Below, piece by piece: positions 1 to 8,140 of a DNA stretch of 64,000 nucleotides (position 1 is the stretch's first letter; each line of letters opens with the position of its first letter). Both the position numbers and the translations under genes were made by a program. The notes beneath the pieces were generated by a model that saw nothing but the letters and a program-made list of their open reading frames with translations, was not told the origin of the DNA and did not search any database. Source of the stretch: Pseudomonas sp. MUP55 (GTDB lineage: Bacteria; Pseudomonadota; Gammaproteobacteria; Pseudomonadales; Pseudomonadaceae); assembly GCF_034043515.1 (NCBI RefSeq), contig NZ_CP138214.1:5884020-5948019 (forward strand), written 5' to 3'.

Positions 1-95
1 ACCAGGGCGAAGTGTTCAGCGAAAGCTGGAACATGGAGCGCGCCCAGGGCGACAACCAGCCATGGCTGGTCGCCGGTATCCGCCAGAACGGCTGA
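1..95 (+). CDS. C-terminal end of a Tim44-like domain protein (partial)
   Basis: Only the last 31 codons are in the window, read in frame from base 3 to a TGA at 93-95. The tail has the pattern E-x-W-x(3)-R ... WLVAGI, which is how Tim44-like (TIM44/MBA1-fold) proteins of Pseudomonas end. In these bacteria the family is a membrane-anchored protein of unknown role. A rho-independent terminator follows at once (123-150). The assignment rests on a short stretch and on the usual neighbour, a SMI1/KNR4 gene, so it is moderate. Confidence 0.55.
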   Translation, partial: QGEVFSESWNMERAQGDNQPWLVAGIRQNG

Positions 96-122
96 GACCT
101 GAACGCCTGAACAAGCGGTAAC

Positions 123-150
123 GAAAACCCCGGACATGTCCGGGGTTTTC
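123..150 (+). terminator. Rho-independent terminator after the Tim44-like gene
   Basis: Inverted repeat GAAAACCCCGGACATGTCCGGGGTTTTC. It is a GC-rich stem flanked by A and T runs, 28 bases after the stop codon. The A/T flanks make it usable on both strands. Confidence 0.85.
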
Positions 151-230
151 TATTTCACGGTTGCACTTATAGCGAGCTACTGTATAAAACGCCCCTATAA
201 ACCGCGCCATCTAGCAAGAGGATCCCGGCC

Positions 231-638
231 GTGGAAGAAATCATCGAACAACTGCGTGAAGCCAACGAACCGGTTCCGGTTCCTTTGGAGCTACCTGACG
301 AAGACCAACTGGTGGAAATCGAGGAACAACTGTTCATCGATATTCCGTTTGTGTTCCGCGAATTCCTGCTGACCGTCAGCGACGTGGTCTACGGCAGCCT
401 TGAGCCGGTGACTGTCACCGACCCGCAATCGCACACCTACCTGCCGGACGTTGCCGCCAATGCCTGGGATGCCGGTGTAGACCGCAGCCTGATCCCGATC
501 TGCCAGGACGGCGATGACTACTACTGCGTCGAAGAAGACGGCACCGTGGTGTTGTGGTGCGCCGAGGAAGAGCTGGTCCAGGAAGAAACCTGGGAATCGG
601 TATGGCACTGGGCACGGGACGTCTGGCTGGAAAGCTGA
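231..638 (+). CDS. SMI1/KNR4 (SUKH superfamily) protein
   Basis: This is a 135-residue acidic protein with a GTG start. The order of features fits the SUKH fold: an N-terminal helix rich in E/D, then residues about 35-45 (IDIPFVFREFLLTVSD) matching the SMI1/KNR4 lead motif, then a region with YLPD and DAGVDRSLIPICQDGDDYYCV, where the I-x-DGDDYYC pattern is the typical central strand. The C-terminus has WESVWHWARDVW. SUKH proteins often act as immunity proteins against nuclease toxins, but this solitary chromosomal form is widespread in Pseudomonas and no toxin gene lies beside it. The gene is monocistronic between a terminator and a REP pair. The GTG start is chosen because a purine-rich AGAGGATC lies upstream. 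Confidence 0.8.
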   Translation: MEEIIEQLREANEPVPVPLELPDEDQLVEIEEQLFIDIPFVFREFLLTVSDVVYGSLEPVTVTDPQSHTYLPDVAANAWDAGVDRSLIPICQDGDDYYCVEEDGTVVLWCAEEELVQEETWESVWHWARDVWLES

Positions 639-647
639 GGCCTTTGC

Positions 648-743
648 AGGCGTCGAGCTTGCTCGCGAGAAACCTGAGGGCGCCACGGGGTGTCAGGTTT
701 CCCGCGTAATCGTTAACGATCTTTGCGAGCAAGCTCGCGCCTA
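648..743. repeat. REP doublet, GAGCTTGCTCGC type
   Basis: Two inverted copies of a REP core: CGAGCTTGCTCGCGAGA at 654-670 and TTTGCGAGCAAGCTCGCG at 722-739, about 50 bases apart. The same core recurs at 16.8 kb and 38.6 kb. The right arm reaches the TAG stop codon of the antiporter gene on the minus strand. Paired inverted REPs of this kind (REPINs) are a known feature of P. fluorescens-group genomes. Confidence 0.85.
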
Positions 744-2498
744 CTGCGTATCCTTGTGGTTATCCAGGGTTTCCAGCAGGGCAACCTGCATCCGCGTATG
801 CACGCGGATGAACCAGCGCCAGAGCAACGCCGCCACCGCCGCAGCGACCACAGCGATGAGCACCAGCAACTTGTTGGTCGGTAAGATACTGGCCGACAAG
901 GCTGCCAACAGCAGGAAGATCACCAACAGCGACAGAATGGGGATCAGCTCGGCGATCACCCGTCGCACGCGGTGGGTATGCCGTCCCGCCATTTCCGGCT
1001 TCACGCTCATCTCGGCCAACAGCATCGACAACGCCTTGAGCTTGCGATACGCCGCAATCAGAAACGGCAGCGACAACAGCAACGCCCCGCCCCAAATCAA
1101 CGCTTTCTGCCAGCTTTGATCGCTGATCCAGCCTTCCAGATACCCTCCGATGCGCGCCGCGAAAAAGCTTCCCGCGAAGAAGATGGCGATCACCAGTGCC
1201 AGGTTCACCCCCACTTGCAGAAGGATCTTGCGGATCATCGCCGCCAGCATGGCGCCTTCGCCTTGAGGCTGGATACTGCGCAGCCACTCGCCATACATAC
1301 CGAATACCCGGCTCATGCGCTGGGGCATCACAGCGGCAATTTTCAGTGACAGCGGGTCGGCACCACGGATCAGGTAGGGGGTGAGCAAGGTCGTGATTGC
1401 CGAAACGGCTACCGCCACCGGATACAGAAAATCGCTGGTGACCTGCAGGGTCATCCCCAGCGCCGCGATGATGAAAGAGAATTCGCCAATCTGTGACAGC
1501 CCCATGCCCACCCGCAGCGACGTGCGGCCATCGTTGCCGGCGATAAACGCGCCGAGCCCGCAAGACAGCATCTTGCCCAGCACCACGGCCACGGTAATCA
1601 CCGCAATTGGCCAGGCGTACTGCAGCAGGATCTGCGGGTCGATCATCAGCCCAATGGCCACAAAGAAGATCGCACTGAACATGTCGCGAACCGGTTCGAT
1701 CAGGCGCTCGATCTTAATCAGTTGGCGCGATTCGGCCATGATCGCGCCGATCAGGAACGCCCCCAGCACCATGCTGTATTCAAGCTTGACCACCAGCAGG
1801 CAGAAACCGAAACACAGGCCCAGCACGGTGATCAGCAACATCTCGTTGCTTTCGAACCTGGCGACATAAGCCAGCAGGCGCGGTACCAGCAAAATGCCAA
1901 TCACCAGGGCGACAATCATGAACAGCGACAGCTTGCCCACGGTGGAAAACACCTCGCCGGAACTGACCGTGCCGCTGACGGCAATGCTCGACAGCAAGGC
2001 AATGATGCCGATCCCCAGGATGTCCTCGACGATCAGCACGCCGAATATCAGCTGGGCGAAACGCTGGTTCTTCATCTTCAGGTCATTGAGCGCCTTGACG
2101 ATGATGGTGGTGGAGGAGATCGCCAGGATCGCGCCAAGGAACAGCGAATCCATGGTGTTCCAGTCGAACCACTGGCCAATCTCGTAGCCGATCCAGATCA
2201 TCAGGATGATTTCCAGGAACGCCGCGATAAACGCCGTGGCGCCGACCTTGAACAGCTTGCGCAGGCTGAATTCCAGGCCCAGGCAGAACATCAGGAAGAT
2301 CACCCCCAGCTCAGCCAGGGTCTTGATCGTGTCTTCATCATGAATCAGGCCGAACGGCGGCGTGTGGGGGCCGATGATGAAGCCCGCGACGATATAGCCC
2401 AGCACCACCGGCTGCTTGAGGCGATGGAACAGAATGGTGACCACCCCCGCCACCAGCATGATCACGGCCAAATCCTGGATAAAGCTGATGGCGTGCAT
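741..2498 (-). CDS. Monovalent cation:proton antiporter, CPA2 (Kef-type) family
   Basis: This 585-residue integral membrane protein likely exchanges K+ or Na+ for protons across the inner membrane. Residues 1-380 form the Na+/H+ exchanger domain with about 12 hydrophobic segments; AISSTTIIVKAL near residue 135 is the conserved unwound-helix region of CPA2 antiporters. The C-terminal third carries three or four further hydrophobic segments instead of the cytosolic RCK/TrkA-N domain seen in KefB, KefC and YbaL. Nucleotide or NAD gating of that kind is therefore absent. The start at 2498 (MHAISFIQ) is chosen because AAGGAG lies 9 bases upstream; the open frame runs back to 2645, but that extension is hydrophilic and unlike the family. 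The substrate ion is not known. Confidence 0.88.
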   Translation of the reverse strand: MHAISFIQDLAVIMLVAGVVTILFHRLKQPVVLGYIVAGFIIGPHTPPFGLIHDEDTIKTLAELGVIFLMFCLGLEFSLRKLFKVGATAFIAAFLEIILMIWIGYEIGQWFDWNTMDSLFLGAILAISSTTIIVKALNDLKMKNQRFAQLIFGVLIVEDILGIGIIALLSSIAVSGTVSSGEVFSTVGKLSLFMIVALVIGILLVPRLLAYVARFESNEMLLITVLGLCFGFCLLVVKLEYSMVLGAFLIGAIMAESRQLIKIERLIEPVRDMFSAIFFVAIGLMIDPQILLQYAWPIAVITVAVVLGKMLSCGLGAFIAGNDGRTSLRVGMGLSQIGEFSFIIAALGMTLQVTSDFLYPVAVAVSAITTLLTPYLIRGADPLSLKIAAVMPQRMSRVFGMYGEWLRSIQPQGEGAMLAAMIRKILLQVGVNLALVIAIFFAGSFFAARIGGYLEGWISDQSWQKALIWGGALLLSLPFLIAAYRKLKALSMLLAEMSVKPEMAGRHTHRVRRVIAELIPILSLLVIFLLLAALSASILPTNKLLVLIAVVAAAVAALLWRWFIRVHTRMQVALLETLDNHKDTQ

Positions 2499-2778
2499 GG
2501 CGAGGGGCTCCTTGAAATAGCTGGCGCTTTTCTCACTTCCTGCGTGCGCTAGCGCTGAAAGAAAAGTCTGCCGTGATCGTGAGAAATGCCCCGAGATGGG
2601 CTTTTGAAGGTTAACACCGCGACTTCCGCCGGAAAGCCGGTGCAATATATGGAAACAGATCGGCCCAAGCGTGACGGCAAGCCGCCCGCCGGCGTCCCGT
2701 TAAGGATGGCGCTGCAAAGACCCCAGCACCCGCAGAGGTGCCCTACCCCAACCAATGCCTACAACCCGTGAGTGTGCT

Positions 2779-3264
2779 ATGGAACCCGGAAACGCCCAGC
2801 TGTCGATGACGGTATTGATGACCCCTGACATGGCCAACTTCTCAGGCAATGTCCATGGCGGCACGCTGCTCAAGTACCTCGACGAAGTGGCGTACGCATG
2901 CGCCAGCCGTTATGCCGGCCGCTATGTGGTCACGCTGTCGGTGGACCAGGTGATTTTCCGCGAGCCGATCCATGTCGGCGAGTTGGTGACCTTTCTCGCG
3001 TCGGTCAACTACACCGGCAACACCTCGATGGAAGTAGGCATCAAGGTAGTAACCGAGAACATTCGTGAACGCTCGGTGCGTCATACCAACAGTTGCTTTT
3101 TCACCATGGTGGCGGTGGACGACCAGCGCAAACCGGCCGCCGTACCGCCCTTGCAGCCGCAGAACAGCGAAGACAAGCGCCGCTTCGTGCAGGCCCAGCA
3201 GCGTCGGCAGATTCGACAGGAGCTGGAAAAGCGCTACCAGGAAATCAAGGCCGACGCGCCCTGA
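2779..3264 (+). CDS. Acyl-CoA thioesterase, hotdog fold (YciA/BACH-like)
   Basis: The 161-residue protein hydrolyses acyl-CoA thioesters to free acid and CoA in the cytosol. Residues about 18-35 read NFSGNVHGGTLLKYLDEV, the hotdog active-site signature (N/D-x-x-G-x-x-H-G-G-x-x-L-x-x-x-D) with the catalytic Asp on the long central helix. The C-terminus is a charged tail (RRQIRQELEKRYQEI) found in the Pseudomonas members. The ATG at 2779 is preferred over an in-frame ATG eight codons earlier because the family begins right at MEPGN. The gene is monocistronic, bounded downstream by a REP pair. Chain-length preference cannot be read from sequence. Confidence 0.88.
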   Translation: MEPGNAQLSMTVLMTPDMANFSGNVHGGTLLKYLDEVAYACASRYAGRYVVTLSVDQVIFREPIHVGELVTFLASVNYTGNTSMEVGIKVVTENIRERSVRHTNSCFFTMVAVDDQRKPAAVPPLQPQNSEDKRRFVQAQQRRQIRQELEKRYQEIKADAP

Positions 3265-3287
3265 TTCAAATTCTGCAAACCCAGTCA

Positions 3288-3381
3288 AATGTGGGAGGGG
3301 GCTTGCCCCCGATTGCGATTTATCAGCCGCCATTTCTTTGGCTGAAACACCGCTATCGGGGGCAAGCCCCCTCCCACATTG
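3288..3381. repeat. REP doublet, GTGGGAGGGGGCTTGCCCCC type
   Basis: Inverted pair: TGTGGGAGGGGGCTTGCCCC at 3290-3309 and its complement ending at 3380, with 55 bases between. It lies between two genes that converge. The same doublet appears near 26.2, 32.1 and 41.9 kb with different spacers. Confidence 0.9.
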
Positions 3382-3393
3382 GGTTTTGTGTAG

Positions 3394-4266
3394 TTACAGG
3401 CTGATCGGCGTGGCTTCGAAACGCACGCGGGGGTGGGCGATACGATCCTGCGCCCGCACCAGCTCCAGTTCGTAACTGGCGCAGGCCTGGGTTTCCAGCA
3501 GCACTTCGTGCACCGCCGCTGCAGTGAACTCGAAAGCGGCCACCAGGCTATCGCCCAATAGCACCCGCGCCAGGAACAACCCCGACGTCAGGTCGCCCAC
3601 GCCCACCGGCTGGCGCGGGAATGCCAGCAGCGGTCGACGCAAATGCCAGCTGCCATCGGCCGTCACCAGCAACATCTCGAAGCCGTCCGGCAATTTGCCC
3701 GGGTAATCCAGATGCTTGACCAGCACCGCCTTCGGCCCGCGCGTCAGCAAGGCCTTGGCCATCGCCAGGCAATCGAGCAGCGATTGCGGTTTGCGCCCGG
3801 CAAAGCTGTCCAGTTCCAGCTGGTTAGGGCACAGGAAATCGGCCACGGCCGCCGCCTCGTTGAGCAGGAAATCACTGACTTCCTGCGGCACGATGCAGCC
3901 CTTTTCCGGATGGCCCATCACCGGGTCGCACAGGTACATGACCTTGGGGTTGAGCGCCTTGATGCGCGCCACACCGCTTAGAATTGCACGCCCCTGGTCC
4001 GCACTGCCGAGGTAGCCCGACAGCACCGCATCGCAGTTACCCAGCTCGCCGATCGCCGCGATCCCTTCCACCAGTGCCGGAATTTGCTGCGGGGCCAGCA
4101 CTTCGCCCGCCCAGTGACCATACTGTGTGTGGTTGGAGAACTGCACCGTGTTGAGCGGCCATACATTCACCCCGACCCGCTGCATGGGGAACACGGCGGC
4201 GCTGTTTCCGGCGTGGCCAAAGACCACATGAGACTGGATCGCAAGCAGATGGGGTGTACGTTTCAT
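3394..4266 (-). CDS. pdxY: Pyridoxal kinase PdxY
   Basis: PdxY phosphorylates pyridoxal with ATP, giving pyridoxal 5'-phosphate in the B6 salvage pathway. The product has 290 residues, the normal length of the family. It starts [20 protein letters not shown], with the substrate-binding segment [20 protein letters not shown], and has the ribokinase-fold end motif [13 protein letters not shown], where the GD pair supplies the catalytic Asp. The start at 4266 is preferred to one five codons upstream because it matches the family start. The gene stands alone between a REP pair and a divergent DUF3301 gene. Confidence 0.93.
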   Translation of the reverse strand: MKRTPHLLAIQSHVVFGHAGNSAAVFPMQRVGVNVWPLNTVQFSNHTQYGHWAGEVLAPQQIPALVEGIAAIGELGNCDAVLSGYLGSADQGRAILSGVARIKALNPKVMYLCDPVMGHPEKGCIVPQEVSDFLLNEAAAVADFLCPNQLELDSFAGRKPQSLLDCLAMAKALLTRGPKAVLVKHLDYPGKLPDGFEMLLVTADGSWHLRRPLLAFPRQPVGVGDLTSGLFLARVLLGDSLVAAFEFTAAAVHEVLLETQACASYELELVRAQDRIAHPRVRFEATPISL

Positions 4267-4383
4267 GCAGGAGATTTCCATAAAGCCGTTGAAATTCTGG
4301 CCGCGCAGTATGCGACTAAACGCAGCCTGTACGACAGACCGGCGACACAGTTAAGCTGCGCTCACTTTGTTGGAGTTCATGGA

Positions 4384-4779
4384 ATGCTGACCCTGGGAAA
4401 CATCTTCGTCTTGATGCTGCTGGCGACCGGCGCGGCTTGGGTCTGGCATAACCATGGCCTGCGCGAGCGGGCGCTGGAGCGGGTCAAGCAGCACTGCGCC
4501 AAGCTCGACATCGAACTGCTCGACGGCGCGGTGGCCTTGAAACGCATCGGTTTCGTGAAAGATGCCAAGGGTCGGCGACGGTTGGCCCGCGTCTACAATT
4601 TCGAGTTCACCGTGACGGGCGAGGCTCGCCACAGCGGGACCATCACCCAGTTTGGCGCCCACAGCGCGCAGATTGAACTGGCGCCCTACCCGTTCGAAGC
4701 CAAGGAGCCGCTGCCCAGCGCCGAGGTCATCGAACTGAGCCAGTGGCGCCAGGACCACGCTACCAAGAACCGTCAGTAA
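4384..4779 (+). CDS. DUF3301 membrane-anchored protein
   Basis: A 131-residue protein with one N-terminal membrane anchor (LGNIFVLMLLATGAAWVW, about residues 4-21) and a basic, then beta-rich, cytoplasmic part containing RRRLARVYNFEFTVTGEARHSG. This arrangement and the YxFEF-x(n)-G motif are typical of DUF3301, a family of unknown function found beside pdxY in pseudomonads. TTGGAG lies just upstream of the ATG. The 3' end overlaps the end of the convergent CobW-like gene by 7 bases. Confidence 0.8.
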   Translation: MLTLGNIFVLMLLATGAAWVWHNHGLRERALERVKQHCAKLDIELLDGAVALKRIGFVKDAKGRRRLARVYNFEFTVTGEARHSGTITQFGAHSAQIELAPYPFEAKEPLPSAEVIELSQWRQDHATKNRQ

Positions 4780-5747
4780 CGGCAGGCCGCCAGTGCGGTC
4801 TGCAATGCCGCCACGTCCTGAGGCACGCTGAAGATCAGCTCGATACGAGAATCACGTCGCCATTCGCTGGGCTGCCAGACCGGCAGGCTGTTATCCACAG
4901 CGTTGGCGGACACCCAGGCATCGCGGCTGTGGATAACCAGTTTGGCGCGACGCCAGTGCAGACTTTTCAGCCACTGGTTCAAGCGCTGCTGGTCAAATTG
5001 CTGGCTCGGATGCCAGCGCCAACCGATGCTCCAGCCGCCCTCCTGAGCCTGGCTCAGGCAGATGGGCAGTGTGGGGTCGTTCCACACCGTCGGCATTGGC
5101 GCCGAACCATTGGGCACCGCAAAGTTATCCACAACCCCGCCCGCCTGAGCTTTCAAGCCAGGTAGCTGTTCAATGGGCAACTGCGCCTGGCGCGTCCAAT
5201 ACAGTGCGTAACCCGATAGCTGCTGCTCGATGGCCTGGCGTTGCAGCGCATCCAGCGCCTCATCCTTGTTCAATACCAGCAGGCCGGCACTGGCCAGCGC
5301 CTCCTGCTGTGCTTGCGGCAAGGGTTTGCCCGCTGCCAGACCCTGGGCGTCCAGCACCAGCACGCACGGCTGAACCGCCAGCACGCCTTGCCATGGCGCT
5401 TGACCCAATTGTTTAAGTAACTGCGCCGGATGGCCCAAGCCCGACGGCTCGATAAACAGCCGATCCGGCCTGGCCTTGCGCAATAACCGGCCCAGGCCCA
5501 CCTGAAACGGCGCGCCGTTCACACAACACAGGCAGCCACCCGCCACTTCGCCCAGGGCAATGCCATCGTCATCTTGAGTGAGCAAGGCAGCGTCCAGGCC
5601 GATCTGGCCGAACTCGTTGATCAGCACCGCCCAGCGCTCGTTGGCCGGGCGTTGGGAAAGCAAGTGTTTGATCAGGCTGGTCTTGCCGGCGCCCAGGGGC
5701 CCGGCAATCACGTGAGTGGGAATGTTCTGCAGCATGGGTGGCATCAT
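4773..5747 (-). CDS. COG0523 (CobW/YjiA-like) GTP-binding metallochaperone
   Basis: This 324-residue G3E-family GTPase is a likely metal chaperone or insertase. It has the Walker A motif GPLGAGKTS (about residues 17-25), the metal-binding CxCC motif as GGCLCCV (about 74-78), the Walker B region FIEPSGLGHP, and NKDE for guanine recognition. The C-terminal CobW_C domain contains GWRWHPSQQF. It is the last gene of the minus-strand zigA/DUF1826/cobW set, 32 bases after the DUF1826 gene, and so should be read from the Zur-box promoter at 7679. COG0523 members in Zur regulons are thought to move scarce zinc to essential enzymes; the client protein here is unknown. The start could also be codon 2 or 5, since three Met codons are close together. 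Confidence 0.85.
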   Translation of the reverse strand: MMPPMLQNIPTHVIAGPLGAGKTSLIKHLLSQRPANERWAVLINEFGQIGLDAALLTQDDDGIALGEVAGGCLCCVNGAPFQVGLGRLLRKARPDRLFIEPSGLGHPAQLLKQLGQAPWQGVLAVQPCVLVLDAQGLAAGKPLPQAQQEALASAGLLVLNKDEALDALQRQAIEQQLSGYALYWTRQAQLPIEQLPGLKAQAGGVVDNFAVPNGSAPMPTVWNDPTLPICLSQAQEGGWSIGWRWHPSQQFDQQRLNQWLKSLHWRRAKLVIHSRDAWVSANAVDNSLPVWQPSEWRRDSRIELIFSVPQDVAALQTALAACRY

Positions 5748-5779
5748 TCAGACCGTCTGGAATGCTTGATCCTACGCGT

Positions 5780-6424
5780 TTATGCCAGCCAATCCAGCGT
5801 GAGGATCAAGCGACGTTCATTCGCTTTCAGTGCCGGCGAGCGATGAATGAGGCCATGGTTTTCATTTCCGTGCCATTTTGTACCCTTGAGCAGCGCCACT
5901 TCACCACACAGGATCTGCTCGATGCGCTCGTTGGGTTCTGCGTCAGGCTGGCTCAACCGGCAGCGGTCCATGACGCCTTCGCGCAGCCACTGGCTGCCGA
6001 CGCCGGCATAGGTGGTGATCAGCCGCACAGGTACATGGTCGACATGAAAGCGCGGGCACATGGCCTTGTCCAGCAGGCGCAAACGCAAGCCGATGCGCTT
6101 GGCGCCAAGCAGGCAGGCAAACGCGCTGACCAGCCAGGACACGTCGGCGATAAAGCCATCATAGCCTTCCAGATCGCGGCAACCGGAGGCCAGACCGTGC
6201 AGGTTCGGCGCGCTGTCTTCGCTGTCCAACTCGATGACCAACGCTTCGGCCAACGGCTCGTCGAGCGCTACCATCAGGGCGCCGAACTCGGCGATGTGCA
6301 CCGGCAATTGGCGCTGCCACAGCGCCAGGTTCACGCCGTCGTCGAGGATGTCAGACAACGCCAGCGGGCTTTCGCCACGGGTCTGGCGAATCACCGGGCG
6401 CAGGGGAGTAACCGGGGCCAGCAT
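5780..6424 (-). CDS. DUF1826 protein of the zinc-starvation operon
   Basis: A 214-residue protein recognised as DUF1826. The most telling stretch is CPRFHVDHVPVRLITTYAG near residue 125, where H-x-D-H and a downstream WHGNENHGLIHRSP (about residue 186) recall the metal ligands of 2-oxoglutarate/Fe(II) oxygenases. That link is an inference from motif spacing, not an established activity. The gene overlaps zigA by one base (TGATG), so translation is coupled. DUF1826 genes next to COG0523 genes under Zur control are a recurrent arrangement in Pseudomonas, so a role in zinc deficiency is likely although the reaction is unknown. Confidence 0.82.
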   Translation of the reverse strand: MLAPVTPLRPVIRQTRGESPLALSDILDDGVNLALWQRQLPVHIAEFGALMVALDEPLAEALVIELDSEDSAPNLHGLASGCRDLEGYDGFIADVSWLVSAFACLLGAKRIGLRLRLLDKAMCPRFHVDHVPVRLITTYAGVGSQWLREGVMDRCRLSQPDAEPNERIEQILCGEVALLKGTKWHGNENHGLIHRSPALKANERRLILTLDWLA

Positions 6425-7632
6425 CAGGCGGCTGCCTCTTCATACCAGGGGCCAAAGGGGTCGACCCATTGGCGCCAACCGTCGACACCCAAGGCCATTT
6501 CCGCGTCAGTGAGCAGGCACTGGTCCAGTTCGGCGCGCATCTTGGCGAAGTCGATGTTCTGCCCGATAAACACCAGTTCCTGACGGCAATCACCGGTGCT
6601 CAGTTGCCAGTTCTCCATGATCGCCGCGACGCTTTCCTGGTCTTGCGGCCACTCGTCTTTGGGCACGAAGCGCCACCAGCGCCCGGCAAAACCATGACGC
6701 ATCAAACCACCGGCCTGAGACCAGCTGCCGGCATCCTGATGTTTGCTGGCCAGCCAGAAGAAGCCTTTGGAACGCAACAGCTTGCCGTTCACCCAGGGGC
6801 GGTCGATGAAGTCAAAAAACCGCTGCGGGTGAAAGGGACGGCGCGCACGGTAAGCGGTAGAGGCAATGCCATATTCTTCGGACTCCGGCACGTGTTCGCC
6901 GCGCATCTCCTGCAGCCAGCCCGGGGCCTGGGCGGCGCGGTCGAAATCAAAGCGCCCGGTATTGAGGATCTTGTCCAGCGGCACCTGGCCCATGACCATC
7001 GGGATGATCTGCGCCTGGGCGTTGAGGCGCTCAAGGATTGCCATCAGCTCTTCGCGCTCGTGGCTGCTGATCAGGTCGATCTTGCTGATCAGGATCACGT
7101 CGGCAAATTCGATCTGTTCGATCAACAGGTCGGTGATCGAGCGTTCATCCTCTTCGCCCAGGGTCTGCCCACGTGAGGCCAGGCTTTCTGCGGCCTGGTA
7201 GTCGAGCAGGAAATTCACGCCGTCGACCACCGTAACCATGGTGTCCAGGCGCGCAATGTCCGCCAGGCTCTGCTCGTTTTCATCGCGAAAGGTGAAGGTT
7301 TCGGCCACCGGCAGCGGTTCGGAGATGCCGGTGGATTCGATCAGCAGGTAATCGAACCGACCTTCCCTGGCGAGCTTGCCGACCTCTTCGAGCAAATCCT
7401 CGCGCAAGGTGCAGCAGATGCAGCCGTTGCTCATCTCCACCAGTTTTTCTTCGGCGCGATTGAGCGTGACGTCGCGCTGGACCTCACTGCCGTCGATGTT
7501 GATTTCGCTCATATCGTTGACGATCACCGCGACCCGCAGGTTTTCGCGGTTGCGCAGCACATAGTTGAGCAGCGTGCTTTTACCGGCGCCGAGAAAGCCG
7601 GACAACACGGTAACGGGTAGACGATTGGGCAT
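6424..7632 (-). CDS. zigA: ZigA-type zinc metallochaperone GTPase (COG0523)
   Basis: The 402-residue GTPase belongs to the zinc-responsive ZigA/YciC group. Walker A is GFLGAGKST (residues 12-20), the CxCC metal motif is NGCICCT (about 69-75), Walker B is ESTGISEP, and guanine specificity comes from SKIDLI (about 183). The C-terminal CobW_C domain has [12 protein letters not shown] and ends near EEAAA. The protein likely binds zinc and uses GTP to hand it to client enzymes under limitation, as reported for ZigA in Acinetobacter. It is first in the operon, 47 bases downstream of a perfect Zur palindrome. It differs from the 324-residue paralogue at the operon end, giving two COG0523 chaperones in one unit. 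Confidence 0.9.
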   Translation of the reverse strand: MPNRLPVTVLSGFLGAGKSTLLNYVLRNRENLRVAVIVNDMSEINIDGSEVQRDVTLNRAEEKLVEMSNGCICCTLREDLLEEVGKLAREGRFDYLLIESTGISEPLPVAETFTFRDENEQSLADIARLDTMVTVVDGVNFLLDYQAAESLASRGQTLGEEDERSITDLLIEQIEFADVILISKIDLISSHEREELMAILERLNAQAQIIPMVMGQVPLDKILNTGRFDFDRAAQAPGWLQEMRGEHVPESEEYGIASTAYRARRPFHPQRFFDFIDRPWVNGKLLRSKGFFWLASKHQDAGSWSQAGGLMRHGFAGRWWRFVPKDEWPQDQESVAAIMENWQLSTGDCRQELVFIGQNIDFAKMRAELDQCLLTDAEMALGVDGWRQWVDPFGPWYEEAAA

Positions 7633-7678
7633 CAGGTCGATCTCATCTGGCTGCCCGGTCGAGCCAGGCTTTGTTTTA

Positions 7679-7693
7679 TGTTATAGTATAACA
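7679..7693. promoter_or_regulatory. Zur box (zinc uptake regulator operator)
   Basis: TGTTATAGTATAACA is a perfect 7-1-7 palindrome matching the gammaproteobacterial Zur consensus GTTATA-n-TATAAC. It lies between divergent zigA (start 7632) and the small secreted protein (start 7772), so it can repress both. Confidence 0.92.
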
Positions 7694-7771
7694 ATACAAA
7701 CAAGCCAACCCCTCTTGTTCCTGGCGACGAAGGGCGCAATGCTTGATCACCTTCCTGCCCTGAGAAACCCG

Positions 7772-8140
7772 ATGAAACGCCTTTGCTACGTCCTGTTATT
7801 GGCAGCGGCAGGACCTGCCTGTGCGCAAACCCCAAGCCTGTTGGCCCACTGCACGCGCAGCGCCAACCTGCTGGCCTGCGTGGACCCGCTGGGCAATGCC
7901 TATAGCGTGGCGACCGTGGGCAGCACCACGTATCTGCGTGGGTTCGAGGTGGTCGGCAAACGCTACTGGGCACAGACCAACAGCCGTTATGGGCAACTGA
8001 CGTTCTTTACCGGGTTGGCGTCGGATGGTGAGGCGTGGGTCGGCTACACCCGGCGCGTAGGCTGGACCACCCTCAACCGGTTCTCCAGTTCAGGCGGAGC
8101 CAGCGCCACGTTCACCTGCAGCCGAATCACCGGCTGTTAG
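7772..8140 (+). CDS. Small secreted protein with four cysteines, Zur-box neighbour
   Basis: This 122-residue protein is not assigned to a family. The N-terminus MKRLCYVLLLAAAGPACA is a signal peptide with probable cleavage after ACA, so the product is likely periplasmic or exported. The mature part has four cysteines (27, 36, 116, 122), enough for two disulfides, and many aromatic residues and glycines in a beta-rich middle (STTYLRGFEVVGKRYW). An in-frame ATG at 7739 is possible but would put hydrophilic residues before the signal peptide. It faces zigA across a Zur box and overlaps the convergent amidase gene by 4 bases. A role in zinc deficiency is inferred from position only. Confidence 0.75.
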   Translation: MKRLCYVLLLAAAGPACAQTPSLLAHCTRSANLLACVDPLGNAYSVATVGSTTYLRGFEVVGKRYWAQTNSRYGQLTFFTGLASDGEAWVGYTRRVGWTTLNRFSSSGGASATFTCSRITGC

